64,000 nt of DNA from Nocardia sp. BMG111209 (GCF_000381925.1 NZ_KB907309.1:434001-498000), one strand, 5' to 3'; shown: positions 1 to 8,263, counted from the first letter of the stretch. Notes: generated from the letters alone by a model not told the origin. Numbers and translations: made by a program.

Positions 1-256
1 CGCCGTCGCTGCCGACGAAACGGATACCGAGTTGTTCGTTCCAGGTCGAGCTGCCCGCGAGCGGCCCCTCGAAGGCCGCCGCCATACTCTGCCGGATCAC
101 ATCCCGGCTGTCGCGGTAGGAGCCGGTCATGATGGCGGTCGCGTCCTCGGTGTAGTCGGCGACCATCCCGTCGGCGTCGCCGGCCGCCCAGGCCAGGTAG
201 GAATCGGCCAGCACGGCCCGGATCGCGGCCACATCGTCCGCACGACTGTTCGACAT
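1..256 (-). CDS. SnoaL-like/SgcJ-type small protein, C-terminus cut by window edge
   Basis: The reading frame starts with ATG at 256 and runs off the left edge, giving 85 visible residues. The N-terminal part has the pattern of the SgcJ/EcaC/DUF4440 branch of the NTF2-like fold: a helix ending in LAWAAGDADGM followed by ADYTEDATAIMTG, where family members have the aspartates and threonine that line the cone-shaped pocket. These proteins are usually about 130-150 residues, so roughly half is missing. It is either a small enzyme or a ligand-binding protein; nothing here tells the substrate. It is transcribed away from the tRNA cluster. Family call is likely, function unknown. Confidence 0.6.
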   Translation of the reverse strand, partial: MSNSRADDVAAIRAVLADSYLAWAAGDADGMVADYTEDATAIMTGSYRDSRDVIRQSMAAAFEGPLAGSSTWNEQLGIRFVGSDG

Positions 257-428
257 CGGATTCTCCCTTGTCAACGGCCCGCCCGGGGACTTCCGGTGAG
301 CTCGCCGGTATATACCGGCAGCCCGGGCAGGACTCATCGCGGGCACGGAAGAAAGTTTCCGGGCTGTCCACAGCCTGGGGACAACGAAAAACCCTCGGCC
401 CGTGACACGGAACCGAGGGTTGTGGACG

Positions 429-501
429 TGGCCAAGGCCGGGATCGAACCGGCGACCTTCCGCTTTTCAGGCGGACGCTCTACCAACTGAGCTACCTGGC
501 C
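429..501 (-). tRNA. tRNA-Phe (GAA)
   Basis: Read on the minus strand this 73-nt segment folds as a full cloverleaf. The acceptor arms are GGCCAGG and CTTGGCC with A as discriminator, the anticodon loop is CTGAAAA (anticodon GAA), and the T-arm contains GGTTCGATCCC. No CCA is encoded. It is the last of three tRNAs transcribed leftward (Glu, Asp, Phe). Confidence 0.96.
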
Positions 502-537
502 CGGGGGGCACCCGAACCGAATGCCCAGCAAAACTTG

Positions 538-611
538 CGACCCTGACGGGACTCGAACCCGCGACCTCCGCCGTGACAGGGCGGCGCGCTAACCAACTGC
601 GCCACAGGGCC
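538..611 (-). tRNA. tRNA-Asp (GTC)
   Basis: The minus strand gives a 74-nt cloverleaf: acceptor arms GGCCCTG and CAGGGTC, discriminator G, anticodon loop CTGTCAC (anticodon GTC), T-arm with GGTTCGAGTCC. It is the middle member of a Glu-Asp-Phe cluster, with only 35-36 nt to each neighbour, so one primary transcript is likely. Confidence 0.96.
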
Positions 612-646
612 ATACTCTGTTCTGCTCTCATACAGTGTTGCCACTG

Positions 647-719
647 TACCCCCTACGGGATTCGAACCCGCGCTACCGCCTTGAAAGGGCGGCGTCCTAG
701 GCCGCTAGACGAAGGGGGC
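647..719 (-). tRNA. tRNA-Glu (TTC)
   Basis: The minus strand gives a 73-nt cloverleaf with acceptor arm GCCCCCT paired to AGGGGGT (a G-T first pair), discriminator A, anticodon loop CTTTCAA (anticodon TTC) and T-arm GGTTCGAATCC. It is the promoter-proximal member of the Glu-Asp-Phe cluster. Confidence 0.96.
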
Positions 720-854
720 CCGCCGGATCTCTCCGGTCCGTTTCTCAACGGCTTCCGTTGGGAGCTCGCATAGCTTATGACAGGCTGGACACGATTCCCA
801 AATCGGCAGGTCAGAGGCCACGTTGTGGACCAACTCGATCGTCGGCGGCGACAT

Positions 855-1514
855 TCAGACGTCGAGCTCCTCCAGGCGCGCCGCGGCCCGCCAGCCGTAC
901 CGCCGGAACTCGTCGGCCCACTCGGGCGTCGCCATGGCCTCCACGATGACCTCCAGCGCCTCCTGGAACCTGGTACGCAGATCCATCGGGCCGCCCTGGA
1001 CGTCGACGATGTAGCGCTGGCCCGCCAGGGCGGCGGACAGCGTGCGCGCGAACCGGTCCGGATCGGCGTCGGCGCGCAACTGTTTCTGTTCGATCGCCCG
1101 GACCGCCAGCAGGCGGGTGGCGCGGTCGACGATGCGCCCGCCGGCCGCCTTGGCGTCGCGATAGAACTCCGGCTCGATCACGAGCCGAAACTCGGCCTGG
1201 ATGACGATGTCGTTCTCCAGCCGCAGCGCCACCTCGTCGACCATCCCGTGCAGCACGTCCACCGGACCGAGATCGGTTCGGGCGAGCCAGCGTTCGGAGG
1301 TCGCGCGGTAGCGCTCGACCGCCGATTCCAGTACCGCGCGGGCGAGGTCCTCCTTGGAGTCGAAGTGGAAGTACATGGCGCCCTTGGTGGCGTGCGACCC
1401 TTCCAATATCCGGTTCAACGATGCCGCGGCGTAGCCGCTCTTCCCGAATTCAACGGCGGCGGACCTGATGATCGCCGCCCGTGTCCGGCGGGCCCGCTCT
1501 TGCTGCCGTGCCAT
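855..1514 (-). CDS. TetR-family repressor, ScbR/ArpA (gamma-butyrolactone receptor)-like
   Basis: This 219-residue protein has an N-terminal TetR DNA-binding domain at about residues 8-55; the recognition helix area reads ATKGAMYFHFDSKEDLA. The NRILEGSH linker, the MYFHF core and the whole-protein length fit the ScbR/ArpA autoregulator-receptor subfamily better than generic TetR proteins. The remaining ~150 residues are helical and would form the ligand pocket and dimer face. Start is ATG at 1514 with GGAGG about ten bases upstream. No butenolide or butyrolactone synthase (AfsA-like) lies beside it. An 895-bp noncoding stretch upstream carries several inverted repeats that could be its operators. 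The ligand is unknown; orphan receptors of this type often control secondary metabolism. Confidence 0.8.
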   Translation of the reverse strand: MARQQERARRTRAAIIRSAAVEFGKSGYAAASLNRILEGSHATKGAMYFHFDSKEDLARAVLESAVERYRATSERWLARTDLGPVDVLHGMVDEVALRLENDIVIQAEFRLVIEPEFYRDAKAAGGRIVDRATRLLAVRAIEQKQLRADADPDRFARTLSAALAGQRYIVDVQGGPMDLRTRFQEALEVIVEAMATPEWADEFRRYGWRAAARLEELDV

Positions 1515-1633
1515 GCTCGAAACGCCTCCGAAGCTACTTGCCGCCGGTGTACTGCCAAGAGGGAACAGCCCCCGACGCGAAGTTATGAGATTTTCGAATA
1601 CTTCAACTCAGGCTATTGCCCGGTTTTACAAAC

Positions 1634-1646
1634 TTTCGGTACGAAA
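1634..1646. promoter_or_regulatory. Inverted repeat TTTCG-GTA-CGAAA, possible TetR operator
   Basis: A perfect 5-bp dyad with a 3-bp centre lies 120 bp upstream of the ScbR-like gene, within a locally AT-rich patch. TetR proteins, including butyrolactone receptors, bind dyads of about this size and usually repress their own gene. That this one is the operator is inference from position only. Confidence 0.35.
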
Positions 1647-1651
1647 ACTTC

Positions 1652-1691
1652 CGGGAAAACAGTCCCGAGACCCGGTGGTACAGTTTTCCCG
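1652..1691. promoter_or_regulatory. 9-bp inverted repeat CGGGAAAAC / GTTTTCCCG
   Basis: Two exactly complementary 9-bp arms (1652-1660 and 1683-1691) are separated by 22 bp. The spacing is about two helical turns centre to centre plus a half, so it could hold a repressor dimer pair or be a hairpin in RNA. It directly abuts a second long hairpin at 1691-1723. Confidence 0.35.
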
Positions 1692-1723
1692 CCCGGGTGC
1701 GCGGCAGGGGTGCACACCCGGGC
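1691..1723 (+). terminator. Hairpin GCCCGGGTG / CACCCGGGC followed by ATTTTCTTC
   Basis: Perfect 9-bp GC-rich arms at 1691-1699 and 1715-1723 with a 15-nt loop are followed on the plus strand by a T-rich run. It looks like a weak intrinsic terminator for rightward transcripts, yet no rightward gene lies immediately upstream. It may insulate the tRNA-Lys side or belong to the regulatory array of the TetR gene. Confidence 0.35.
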
Positions 1724-2409
1724 ATTTTCTTCGTCGTGGAACTGCCTCCTGTGACGTGGTCTTCGGAGCACCGCGATCGGCCTGACCGGTCGCGACACAT
1801 TCGGGCACATCAACCTTCGGCCGAATCCCATCCCCCCGGGCACTGCCGGAACCTACGGAATTCACCAAGCGGTCACCGTACCTCGAATCGTTGCGCCCTG
1901 TAAGTCATACCGGCAAGTCAGTTCGTGCAATAGCGGTTGTAGGACATATGCAAATGGGCAGCTATCGAATTGTGCGAGATCCGCTGTCGCGAATTCCCGA
2001 ACGTGGCGCCGGACGCACCGCCGGCCCCGCGCATCCCGGGCGAGACCGCCGCCCGCCGGGCCGCGACCGTCCGCGAACCGGGCCGGGCCGGACCACCGGA
2101 TCAGCATGCTCACCTCCCGACCAAATACATTGCCACGCACAACGATTGGGTAATGTTTCCACACTTCCGCGCCGAAACAAATTGGGAAGCAAGAAGATTG
2201 CCTTGCGCGCGTCCCGGAAATGCAGGACATGTCAACAATCACCCACTCGCACCGCCACACCGGCGCCGCCGGCGGCCGCGCGAGCACCCGGGCGCACCTC
2301 CCGCGAACCTCCGCCGAATCGCGCCGACCTGGGCGGACATCCCGGCCCGGCGGGCCGGGCAGATACCGGTTACCACTTCCGCACCGCGCCCACTAGACTT
2401 GCCATCCGC

Positions 2410-2482
2410 GCCCCTATAGCTCAGTTGGTAGAGCTACGGACTTTTAATCCGCAGGTCCCAGGTTCGAGCCCTGGTGGGGGCA
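2410..2482 (+). tRNA. tRNA-Lys (TTT)
   Basis: This 73-nt plus-strand cloverleaf has acceptor arms GCCCCTA and TGGGGGC, discriminator A, D-arm GCTCAGTTGGTAGAGC, anticodon loop CTTTTAA (anticodon TTT) and T-arm GGTTCGAGCCC. A strong hairpin follows four bases after its end. Confidence 0.96.
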
Positions 2483-2486
2483 CTCC

Positions 2487-2524
2487 GGCGGCGGGCCGGT
2501 GACCACGGTCACCGGCCCGCCGCC
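2487..2524 (+). terminator. 17-bp perfect hairpin terminator after tRNA-Lys
   Basis: Arms at 2487-2503 and 2508-2524 are perfectly complementary (17 bp, nearly all G/C) around a CACG loop. It begins four bases past the tRNA end and lacks a long T-tract, as is common for actinobacterial terminators. Confidence 0.75.
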
Positions 2525-3070
2525 GTTCGTCATCCGGCCCGGCAAATCACGGGCCCGGCGGCCGGCGGCCGGGCGGGCCCGCCGGACCGGGGCCGTCACC
2601 GGCGGTCCCGTCGCCGGGGCCCGCGCATCGCACTCCCCCCGGGGACGGTTCGGCGCGTGCCGGCAACGCCCCGGCGGGCGGCGTTCCCGTTCATTACGAA
2701 CAGATCGAGGAAAACAGACATCTCGCACACATCCCCCGAAGTGACGGAGAGATTTTCATATCGGAGACAACAGCCCGCCGACCTGGGCGACAGACCGGAT
2801 ACCGGATTCGGGCGAAGGGTGCGCGGTCACGGATGCGTCTGGACACGATCACGGCCGCGCCTACACTCGATAACGTTCCACGCACGCCGACGATGTCGTG
2901 TGAGGCGCACAACTCGAGCCTGTGAACTCATCGGGCGAGCTGTGAACTCGCCCAAGATGCGTTTCGCATCACCCTACGGTGACGTAGGGTATGGGCGCGG
3001 AGCATGGCCACGGCCCTCGGGGGGCGACCTGCACGATCGCACTTACCAGACTGATGAAGGACACGGATTT
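2525..3070. other. Noncoding leader/promoter region of desA1
   Basis: About 545 bp with no credible gene. The open frame that enters desA1 from 2474 has no start codon with a ribosome site before 3071 and its upstream translation is arginine-rich nonsense. The last 150 bp carry a dense set of direct and inverted repeats (2920-2990, listed separately) that look regulatory. Confidence 0.55.
2920..2990. promoter_or_regulatory. Operator array upstream of desA1: direct repeat plus three adjacent dyads
   Basis: CTGTGAACTC occurs twice, at 2920-2929 and 2940-2949, exactly 20 bp apart. Three inverted repeats then lie almost end to end: GGGCGAG/CTCGCCC (2933-2939 with 2947-2953), GATGCG-TTT-CGCATC (2956-2970) and ACCCTACG-GTGA-CGTAGGGT (2971-2990). 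TAGGGT at 2985-2990 could be a -10 element. Mycobacterial desA1 and desA2 are known to be repressed by the TetR protein MadR through a palindrome; whether one of these dyads is that site is not something I can show. Confidence 0.55.
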
Positions 3071-4042
3071 ATGGCCAGGGATCTGACCCAACTCGAGCTT
3101 CTGTCTGAGCTGGAGCCGGTTGCCGCAGAGAACGTCGATCGACATATCTCGATGGCCAAGGAGTGGCACCCGCACGATTACGTCCCATGGGACGAGGGCC
3201 GCAACTTCGCCGCCATGGGGGGCGAGGACTGGGATCCGTCGCAATCTCGGCTGAGCGAGCTCGCCAAGGCCGCGATGATCACCAACCTGCTCACCGAGGA
3301 CAATCTGCCCTCCTACCATCGCGAGATCGCCGAGAACTTCTCCCAGGACGGCCCCTGGGGCACCTGGGTCGGTCGCTGGACCGCCGAGGAGAACCGGCAC
3401 GGCATCGTCATGCGCGACTATCTGGTGGTCACCCGCGCGGTGGACCCGGTGGCGCTGGAACAGGCCCGGATGATCCACATGACCAACGGGTTCGCCTCGC
3501 CCACCGAGGACGAGGCCGGCTTCCTGCACTCCGTCGCGTACGTGACGTTCCAGGAACTCGCCACCCGGGTGAGCCACCGCAACACCGGCAAGGTCTGCGA
3601 CGACCCGATCGCCGATCGCATGCTGCAGCGCGTCGCCACCGACGAGAACCTGCACATGATCTTCTACCGCAACATGTGCGGTGCGGCCCTCGATCTGGCG
3701 CCCGATCAGGCGCTCGAGGCCGTCACCCTGATCCTGGAGAACTTCCAGATGCCCGGTGCGGGCATGCCCAACTTCCGCCGCAACGGTGTCATGATGGCCA
3801 AGCACGGCATCTACGACCTGCGGCAGCACCTGGAAGAGGTCATCCAGCCGGTCCTCAAGAAGTGGAAGATCTTCGAGCGCGACGACTTCACCGCACGCGG
3901 TGAGGCGGTGCGCGAGCGCCTGGGCCTGTTCCTGGAGCGCCTCGCCAAGGATGTCGTGAAGTTCGAGGAGCAGCGCGACCGCATGCTGGCCCGCGAGGCC
4001 GCCAAGCGCGAGCGCGAGGAGATCACCACCCTCGCCGGCTGA
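3071..4042 (+). CDS. desA1: Acyl-ACP desaturase, DesA1-like
   Basis: A soluble di-iron desaturase that inserts a double bond into an acyl chain carried on acyl carrier protein; in mycobacteria DesA1 works on mycolic-acid precursors. The 323-residue length is normal. The two iron-ligand motifs are visible as EENRH (about residue 106) and DENLH (about residue 194), and the LPSYHRE segment typical of the plant-type fold precedes the first. Start is ATG at 3071 with GAAGGA about ten bases upstream; longer in-frame extension is not gene-like. The order desA1-dus-LCP-phoU is the same as in M. tuberculosis (Rv0824c-Rv0821c). Expression is probably governed by the dyads at 2920-2990. Confidence 0.9.
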   Translation: MARDLTQLELLSELEPVAAENVDRHISMAKEWHPHDYVPWDEGRNFAAMGGEDWDPSQSRLSELAKAAMITNLLTEDNLPSYHREIAENFSQDGPWGTWVGRWTAEENRHGIVMRDYLVVTRAVDPVALEQARMIHMTNGFASPTEDEAGFLHSVAYVTFQELATRVSHRNTGKVCDDPIADRMLQRVATDENLHMIFYRNMCGAALDLAPDQALEAVTLILENFQMPGAGMPNFRRNGVMMAKHGIYDLRQHLEEVIQPVLKKWKIFERDDFTARGEAVRERLGLFLERLAKDVVKFEEQRDRMLAREAAKREREEITTLAG

Positions 4043-4112
4043 CCGGCGGTGCCGGGTCCCCGAATTCCGCTGTGACCCCGGCCACTGCCGGCCGGATGCG
4101 AAAATGGGGACC

Positions 4113-5261
4113 ATGACTACCGCCGTCGAGACACGAACCACCCTGCGGATCGGCCCCTACCAGGTCGATCCGCCGGTCGTGCTGGCGCCGATGGCCGGTA
4201 TCACCAACGTCGCCTTCCGCACCCTGTGCCGCGAATTCGGCAGCGCCACTTCGCTGTACGTCTGCGAGATGATCACCGCCCGCGCGGTGGTGGAGCGCAA
4301 CGAGAAGACACTGCACATGATGGCGTTCGGCCCCGGCGAACGGCCCCGCTCCATGCAGCTCTACGGCGTGGACCCGAAGACACTGGGCGAGGCCGTGCGG
4401 ATCGTCGTCGGCGAGGGCTGGGCCGACCACATCGACGTCAACCTCGGCTGCCCGGTACCGAAGGTCACCCGGCTCGGCGGCGGCGCGGCCCTGCCCTACA
4501 AGCGCCGGCTGTTCCAGCAGATCGTGCGGACCATGGTCGCGGCCGCGGAACCGGCCGGCGTTCCGGTCACCTTCAAGTTCCGCATCGGCATCGACGACGA
4601 CCACCACACCTATCTCGACACCGGCCGCATCGCCGAGGCCGAGGGCGCCGCCGCGGTCGCGCTGCACGCTCGCACCGCTGCGCAGCGGTATTCCGGCTCC
4701 GCCGACTGGTCCGCGATCGCCCGCCTCAAGGAGGCCGTCACCACCATCCCGGTGCTCGGCAACGGCGATATCTTCTCCGCCGCCGACGCCCTCACGATGG
4801 TCGCCGAAACCGGCTGCGACGGCGTCGTCGTCGGCCGCGGTTGCCTCGGCCGCCCGTGGCTGTTCGCCGAACTGTCCGCCGCCCTGCGCGGCGAGCCGAT
4901 TCCGGTGGCCCCGGCGCTCGGCCGCGTCGGCGAGATCCTCTACCGCCACGCCGTGCTGCTGTCCGACCACGACGGCGAGGACAAGGCCATGCGCGATATC
5001 CGCAAGCACATGGCCTGGTACCTGATGGGCTTCCCGGTCGGCTCCGACCTGCGCCGCCGCTTCGCGACGGTCACCGGCCTCGCCGAACTCCAGGACCTCA
5101 TCGGCCTGCTCGACCCCACCGCACCCTTCCCGGCCGACGCCGAGGGCCCCCGCGGCCGCCAGGGCTCCCCCGGCAAGGTCGTCCTCCCCGAAGGCTGGCT
5201 CGACGATCCGGAGGACGCCACCGTCCCCACCGCCGCCGACGTGATGCATTCCGGCGGCTGA
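4113..5261 (+). CDS. dusB: tRNA-dihydrouridine synthase
   Basis: FMN-dependent enzyme that reduces specific uridines in the tRNA D-loop using NADPH. The 382-residue protein has the TIM-barrel start VVLAPMAGITNVAFR (near residue 20), the catalytic-cysteine segment NLGCPVPKV (about residues 111-119), the FMN-contact NGDIFS, and VVVGRGCLGRPWLF. The DusB/NifR3 clade is favoured by length and by position. I use ATG 4113; an ATG three codons earlier at 4104 is possible but the bases GGGG before 4113 fit a ribosome site. It follows desA1 by 70 bp on the same strand. Confidence 0.92.
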   Translation: MTTAVETRTTLRIGPYQVDPPVVLAPMAGITNVAFRTLCREFGSATSLYVCEMITARAVVERNEKTLHMMAFGPGERPRSMQLYGVDPKTLGEAVRIVVGEGWADHIDVNLGCPVPKVTRLGGGAALPYKRRLFQQIVRTMVAAAEPAGVPVTFKFRIGIDDDHHTYLDTGRIAEAEGAAAVALHARTAAQRYSGSADWSAIARLKEAVTTIPVLGNGDIFSAADALTMVAETGCDGVVVGRGCLGRPWLFAELSAALRGEPIPVAPALGRVGEILYRHAVLLSDHDGEDKAMRDIRKHMAWYLMGFPVGSDLRRRFATVTGLAELQDLIGLLDPTAPFPADAEGPRGRQGSPGKVVLPEGWLDDPEDATVPTAADVMHSGG

Positions 5262-5411
5262 GTCCGCGTGGCTGACACGTAACCTCCGGGTTCGCCGGAT
5301 TCGCCGGATCGGCGTGCGAGGATCGTGCACTCGAGGCATCTCCGCGCGTATCCCACGGCCGGGACCTGGGACCACCGTTCCGGTACGGCGACCCGAGCGA
5401 AGCGAGGTTTC

Positions 5412-7388
5412 GTGACCGGTGGTGGTGAGGATGGAACCGAGGAACCGCCCGCGTTCCTGCGGCGCGCGCCGTGGGAGCGACTGCCCGCCGCGCGGCCGTC
5501 CGCTGCCGTGGTCGCGGAATTTCCGGTCATCCGGGTCGCGGCACCGGGTGTCGTGAAGCAGACGGACAGCCCGCTCGCGACACCGGAGGCCGCAGGGTCG
5601 TCGCATCTCTCGCTCGTCGCACCGGACGGCACGCAGTCACCGGACCGCACCGCAGCGGGCTCCGCAGAGTCGTCGAGCATCCCGCTCGGCGCGGCGGGCT
5701 CTGCACAGCCACCGGACATCTCGCTCGTCGCACCGGACGCCGAGCGGTCACCGGATATCCCGCTCGCCGCACCGGACCCTGCACAGCGACCGGACATCTC
5801 GCTCGTCACAGCGGACTCCGCACAGCCACCGGACATCTCACTGGTCGCATCGGATATCGCGGAATCCCCGGAACTGCCGGCCGACGGCGGCCAGGTGGCG
5901 GCCGGCCGGGCCTTGGGGACCGCGCGGTGGGGTGTGCGGATCGCGGCGGCGGGGTGTGCGATCGGGCTGCTCACCGCCAGTGGGGTGGGCTGGCGTTTCC
6001 TGCGGTCCACCGACGACGGGTTCAACCGGGTCGCGGCGCTGGATGTGAACTCCGCCGATATCGTCGACCCGCTCGGCCAGCTCGGGGACGAGAACTATCT
6101 GATCGTCGGCACCGATTCGCGGGCCGGCGCCAACGGGCAGATCGGCGCGGGTACCACCGACGATGCCGACGGCGCCCGCGCCGACACCGTGATGCTGGTG
6201 AACATTCCGGCCAGCCGGCAGCGGGCCGTGGTGGTGTCGTTCCCGCGCGATCTGGACGTCAGCCGTCCCGCCTGCGAGGCGTGGAACAACGAGAAGGCCG
6301 TCTACACCGGGCAGACGTACTACGCGGCCAACGGCGAGAAACTCAACGGCGTGTACGCGCTCGGCGGCCCGAAATGCCTGACCAAGGTGATCCAGAAGCT
6401 GTCCGGGCTGAAGATCAACCATTTCGTGGGCATGGACTTCAGCGGATTCCAGGCGATGGTCGACACCCTCGGCGGCGTCGAGGTGTGCGCCTCCCGGCCG
6501 ATCGTCGACGGGCAGCTGGGCACGGTCCTGACCAGCGCCGGACGGCAGGTCATCGACGGTTCCACGGCCCTGGACTACGTGCGCGCGCGGCACGTGTACG
6601 GCGAGCAGCGCAGCGACTACGACCGGATCAACCGCCAGCAGCGGTTCCTGTCCTCGCTGCTTCGCTCGGCGGTGTCGAATCGGGTGCTCCTGGATCCGGC
6701 CCGGCTGCGGGGGCTGGTCGAGGCGTTCACCGGCCATGCCTTCATGGACAACGTCAGTACCGGCGATCTGCTTACGCTGGGCCGCTCGCTGCAGCGGCTG
6801 GAGACCGGTTCGGTCACCTTCGTGACCCTGCCCACCGGCGGCACAACGACCTACGGCAACGAGATCCCGCGCGAATCCGATATCAAGGCGCTGTTCCGGG
6901 CGATCATCGACGACCAGCCGCTGCCCGGCGAGGTGAAATCCCCGGCGATCGGCATCCCCGCGCCGCCGGTCCGGTACGCCGCCGTCGATCCGGCCGCGGT
7001 GCAGGTGCGGGTGTCGAACGCGTCCGGCGTGCCCGGCCTGGCCGCGGGTGCGGCTCCGAAGTTGTCCGACCAGGGCTTCCAGGTGGCGGGCGTCGGCAAT
7101 CTGGCCGACGGCGGCAACGCCGGTACCCGGGTGCGGTATTCGGCGGGACACGAGGCCGAGGCCGCCACGCTCGCCTCGGCGCTGCCCGGCGCCACGCTGG
7201 AATCGGTCGCCGGGCTCGGCGCACTGGTCGAGGTCGCGCTCGGCGCCGATTTCACCGGGACCGTGCAGGCCCCGAGCCCGCCCGGCAGCCTGCTGCCGGA
7301 GGCGCCGGAGGCGGTCGCGTTGTCGGCTCCGGTCACCCTGCCCGCCGACCTGGAACATCGCAACGCCGCCGATGACATCTGTAAATAG
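5412..7388 (+). CDS. LytR-CpsA-Psr (LCP) family wall-polymer ligase with LytR_C domain
   Basis: LCP proteins attach undecaprenyl-linked polymers to peptidoglycan; in mycolata they join arabinogalactan to the wall. The 658-residue protein has a long disordered N-terminus (about 165 residues) containing repeats, one membrane helix near residues 175-192 (GVRIAAAGCAIGLLTASGVGW), the extracellular LCP core with GTDSRAG, SFPRDL and the arginine-rich LDYVRARH, and a C-terminal LytR_C domain starting around VRVSNASGVPG. GTG at 5412 is preceded by AGCGAGG at a good distance and preferred over the ATG at 5325, whose translation is not protein-like. It corresponds in position to Rv0822c. Confidence 0.88.
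   Translation: MTGGGEDGTEEPPAFLRRAPWERLPAARPSAAVVAEFPVIRVAAPGVVKQTDSPLATPEAAGSSHLSLVAPDGTQSPDRTAAGSAESSSIPLGAAGSAQPPDISLVAPDAERSPDIPLAAPDPAQRPDISLVTADSAQPPDISLVASDIAESPELPADGGQVAAGRALGTARWGVRIAAAGCAIGLLTASGVGWRFLRSTDDGFNRVAALDVNSADIVDPLGQLGDENYLIVGTDSRAGANGQIGAGTTDDADGARADTVMLVNIPASRQRAVVVSFPRDLDVSRPACEAWNNEKAVYTGQTYYAANGEKLNGVYALGGPKCLTKVIQKLSGLKINHFVGMDFSGFQAMVDTLGGVEVCASRPIVDGQLGTVLTSAGRQVIDGSTALDYVRARHVYGEQRSDYDRINRQQRFLSSLLRSAVSNRVLLDPARLRGLVEAFTGHAFMDNVSTGDLLTLGRSLQRLETGSVTFVTLPTGGTTTYGNEIPRESDIKALFRAIIDDQPLPGEVKSPAIGIPAPPVRYAAVDPAAVQVRVSNASGVPGLAAGAAPKLSDQGFQVAGVGNLADGGNAGTRVRYSAGHEAEAATLASALPGATLESVAGLGALVEVALGADFTGTVQAPSPPGSLLPEAPEAVALSAPVTLPADLEHRNAADDICK
5704..5870 (+). repeat. 39-bp degenerate tandem repeat in the LCP gene
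   Basis: Four copies of a 13-residue unit (consensus AQPPDISLVAPD plus one variable residue) run head to tail in the cytoplasmic N-terminus of the LCP protein; the underlying 39-bp DNA units share blocks such as CCGGACATCTCGCTCGTC. Weaker copies (SSHLSLVAPD, SSSIPLGAAG) precede them. The unit is proline/aspartate rich and likely unstructured. Confidence 0.8.
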
Positions 7389-7434
7389 CGGCTCGCTACC
7401 GGAAAATTTCCCGCAAGTAGCGGGCAACACCGGT

Positions 7435-7457
7435 GGTTCACCCACCGTTGGTGACCC
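7435..7457 (+). promoter_or_regulatory. Degenerate PHO/RegX3-type box upstream of phoU
   Basis: GTTCACCCACC (7436-7446) is followed at once by GTTGGTGACCC (7447-7457). The first unit matches the 11-nt direct-repeat unit bound by PhoP/RegX3 phosphate-starvation regulators in actinobacteria; the second matches only in GTT and the final CC. The same bases also form an imperfect dyad GGTTCACC/TGGTGACC. It sits 31 bp before the phoU start. Confidence 0.45.
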
Positions 7458-7487
7458 GGTCAGGGCTTCCCACTACTGTGTGTCTCC

Positions 7488-8159
7488 ATGCGTGTCATCT
7501 ACAACGAACAAATGGCGGAGCTCGCCGCTCTGCTGGGCGAGATGGCCGGCCTCGCCGGGTCGGCCATGGAGCGGGCCACCCAGGCGCTGCTGCAGGCGGA
7601 TCTGCATCTGGCCGAACAGGTCATCTCCGAATCCGATCGCATCGGCGAGATGAACACGCTGGCCGAGGAGAAGGCCTTCGCCCTCCTGGCCCTGCAGGCG
7701 CCGGTGGCCGGCGATCTGCGCCAGGTGGTCAGCACCATCCAGATCGTCGCCGATGTGAACCGGATGGGCGCGCTGGCGCTGCACGTCGCCAAGGTCGCGC
7801 GCCGCCGCCACCCGAACCACGCCCTGCCCGAGGCCGTCAACGGCTACTTCGCGGAGATGGGCCGGGTCGCGGTGGCCATGGCCACCGCGGCCAAGGATGT
7901 GCTGGAGACCCGCGATCCGGAACGCGCCGCCGAACTCAGCGGCGACGACGACGCGATGGACGACCTGCATCGGCACCTGTTCACGCTGCTCATGGACCGC
8001 GAATGGAAGCACGGCGTCGCCGCCGCGGTGGATGTGACGCTGCTCGGCCGCTACTACGAGCGGTTCGCCGATCATGCCGTCGAGATCGGCCGCCGGGTGG
8101 TCTTCCTGGTGACCGGCGTGCTGCCCGCGGATCCGGACGCGGAGATCGAGCACATCTAG
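7488..8159 (+). CDS. phoU: Phosphate-signalling protein PhoU
   Basis: PhoU links the Pst importer to the phosphate-responsive two-component sensor and keeps the regulon off when phosphate is plentiful. The 223-residue protein is two tandem three-helix bundles; each carries a metal-binding signature, visible as the segments around [10 protein letters not shown] and [11 protein letters not shown] with conserved Glu/Asp residues, and the typical [22 protein letters not shown] and [16 protein letters not shown] motifs. Start ATG 7488. It is convergent with pstSCAB, separated by two strong hairpins. Position corresponds to M. tuberculosis phoY2 (Rv0821c). Confidence 0.95.
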   Translation: MRVIYNEQMAELAALLGEMAGLAGSAMERATQALLQADLHLAEQVISESDRIGEMNTLAEEKAFALLALQAPVAGDLRQVVSTIQIVADVNRMGALALHVAKVARRRHPNHALPEAVNGYFAEMGRVAVAMATAAKDVLETRDPERAAELSGDDDAMDDLHRHLFTLLMDREWKHGVAAAVDVTLLGRYYERFADHAVEIGRRVVFLVTGVLPADPDAEIEHI

Positions 8160-8165
8160 GATTGC

Positions 8166-8194
8166 GCCGAGGATCCGAAGAGGAGATCCTCGGC
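8166..8194. terminator. Hairpin GCCGAGGATC / GATCCTCGGC after phoU
   Basis: Perfect 10-bp arms (8166-8175 and 8185-8194) around a 9-nt loop begin seven bases after the phoU stop codon. It is the first of two terminator-like hairpins in the 104-bp convergent gap. Confidence 0.7.
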
Positions 8195-8208
8195 CCACGG
8201 CACGCGAC

Positions 8209-8239
8209 GAGGGCCCCGGGGAATTACCCCGGGGCCCTC
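8209..8239. terminator. 13-bp bidirectional hairpin between phoU and pstB
   Basis: Perfect GC-rich 13-bp arms (8209-8221 and 8227-8239) around an AATTA loop lie in the gap between the converging phoU and pstB genes, so the hairpin can end transcripts from both sides. Confidence 0.85.
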
Positions 8240-8263
8240 GGCCTGTCCGAACTCTCGGCCGAT

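Larger units (their letters stand above)
1515..2409. other. 895-bp noncoding stretch upstream of the TetR gene
   Basis: No open frame here has convincing codon usage or a recognisable product. Base composition is mixed: AT-richer patches near 1570-1660, 1880-1990 and 2120-2230 sit in otherwise very GC-rich DNA. It holds a cluster of inverted repeats at 1634-1723 (listed separately) and must contain the promoters of the leftward TetR gene and of tRNA-Lys on the right. The lower-GC patches could be promoter regions or a decayed remnant. Confidence 0.5.

Noticed and set aside
1862..2287. 141-codon minus-strand frame in the intergenic region
   Set aside because: Unusual amino-acid mix (many Cys, Trp, Arg), poor third-position GC pattern and no ribosome site, so not called as a gene.
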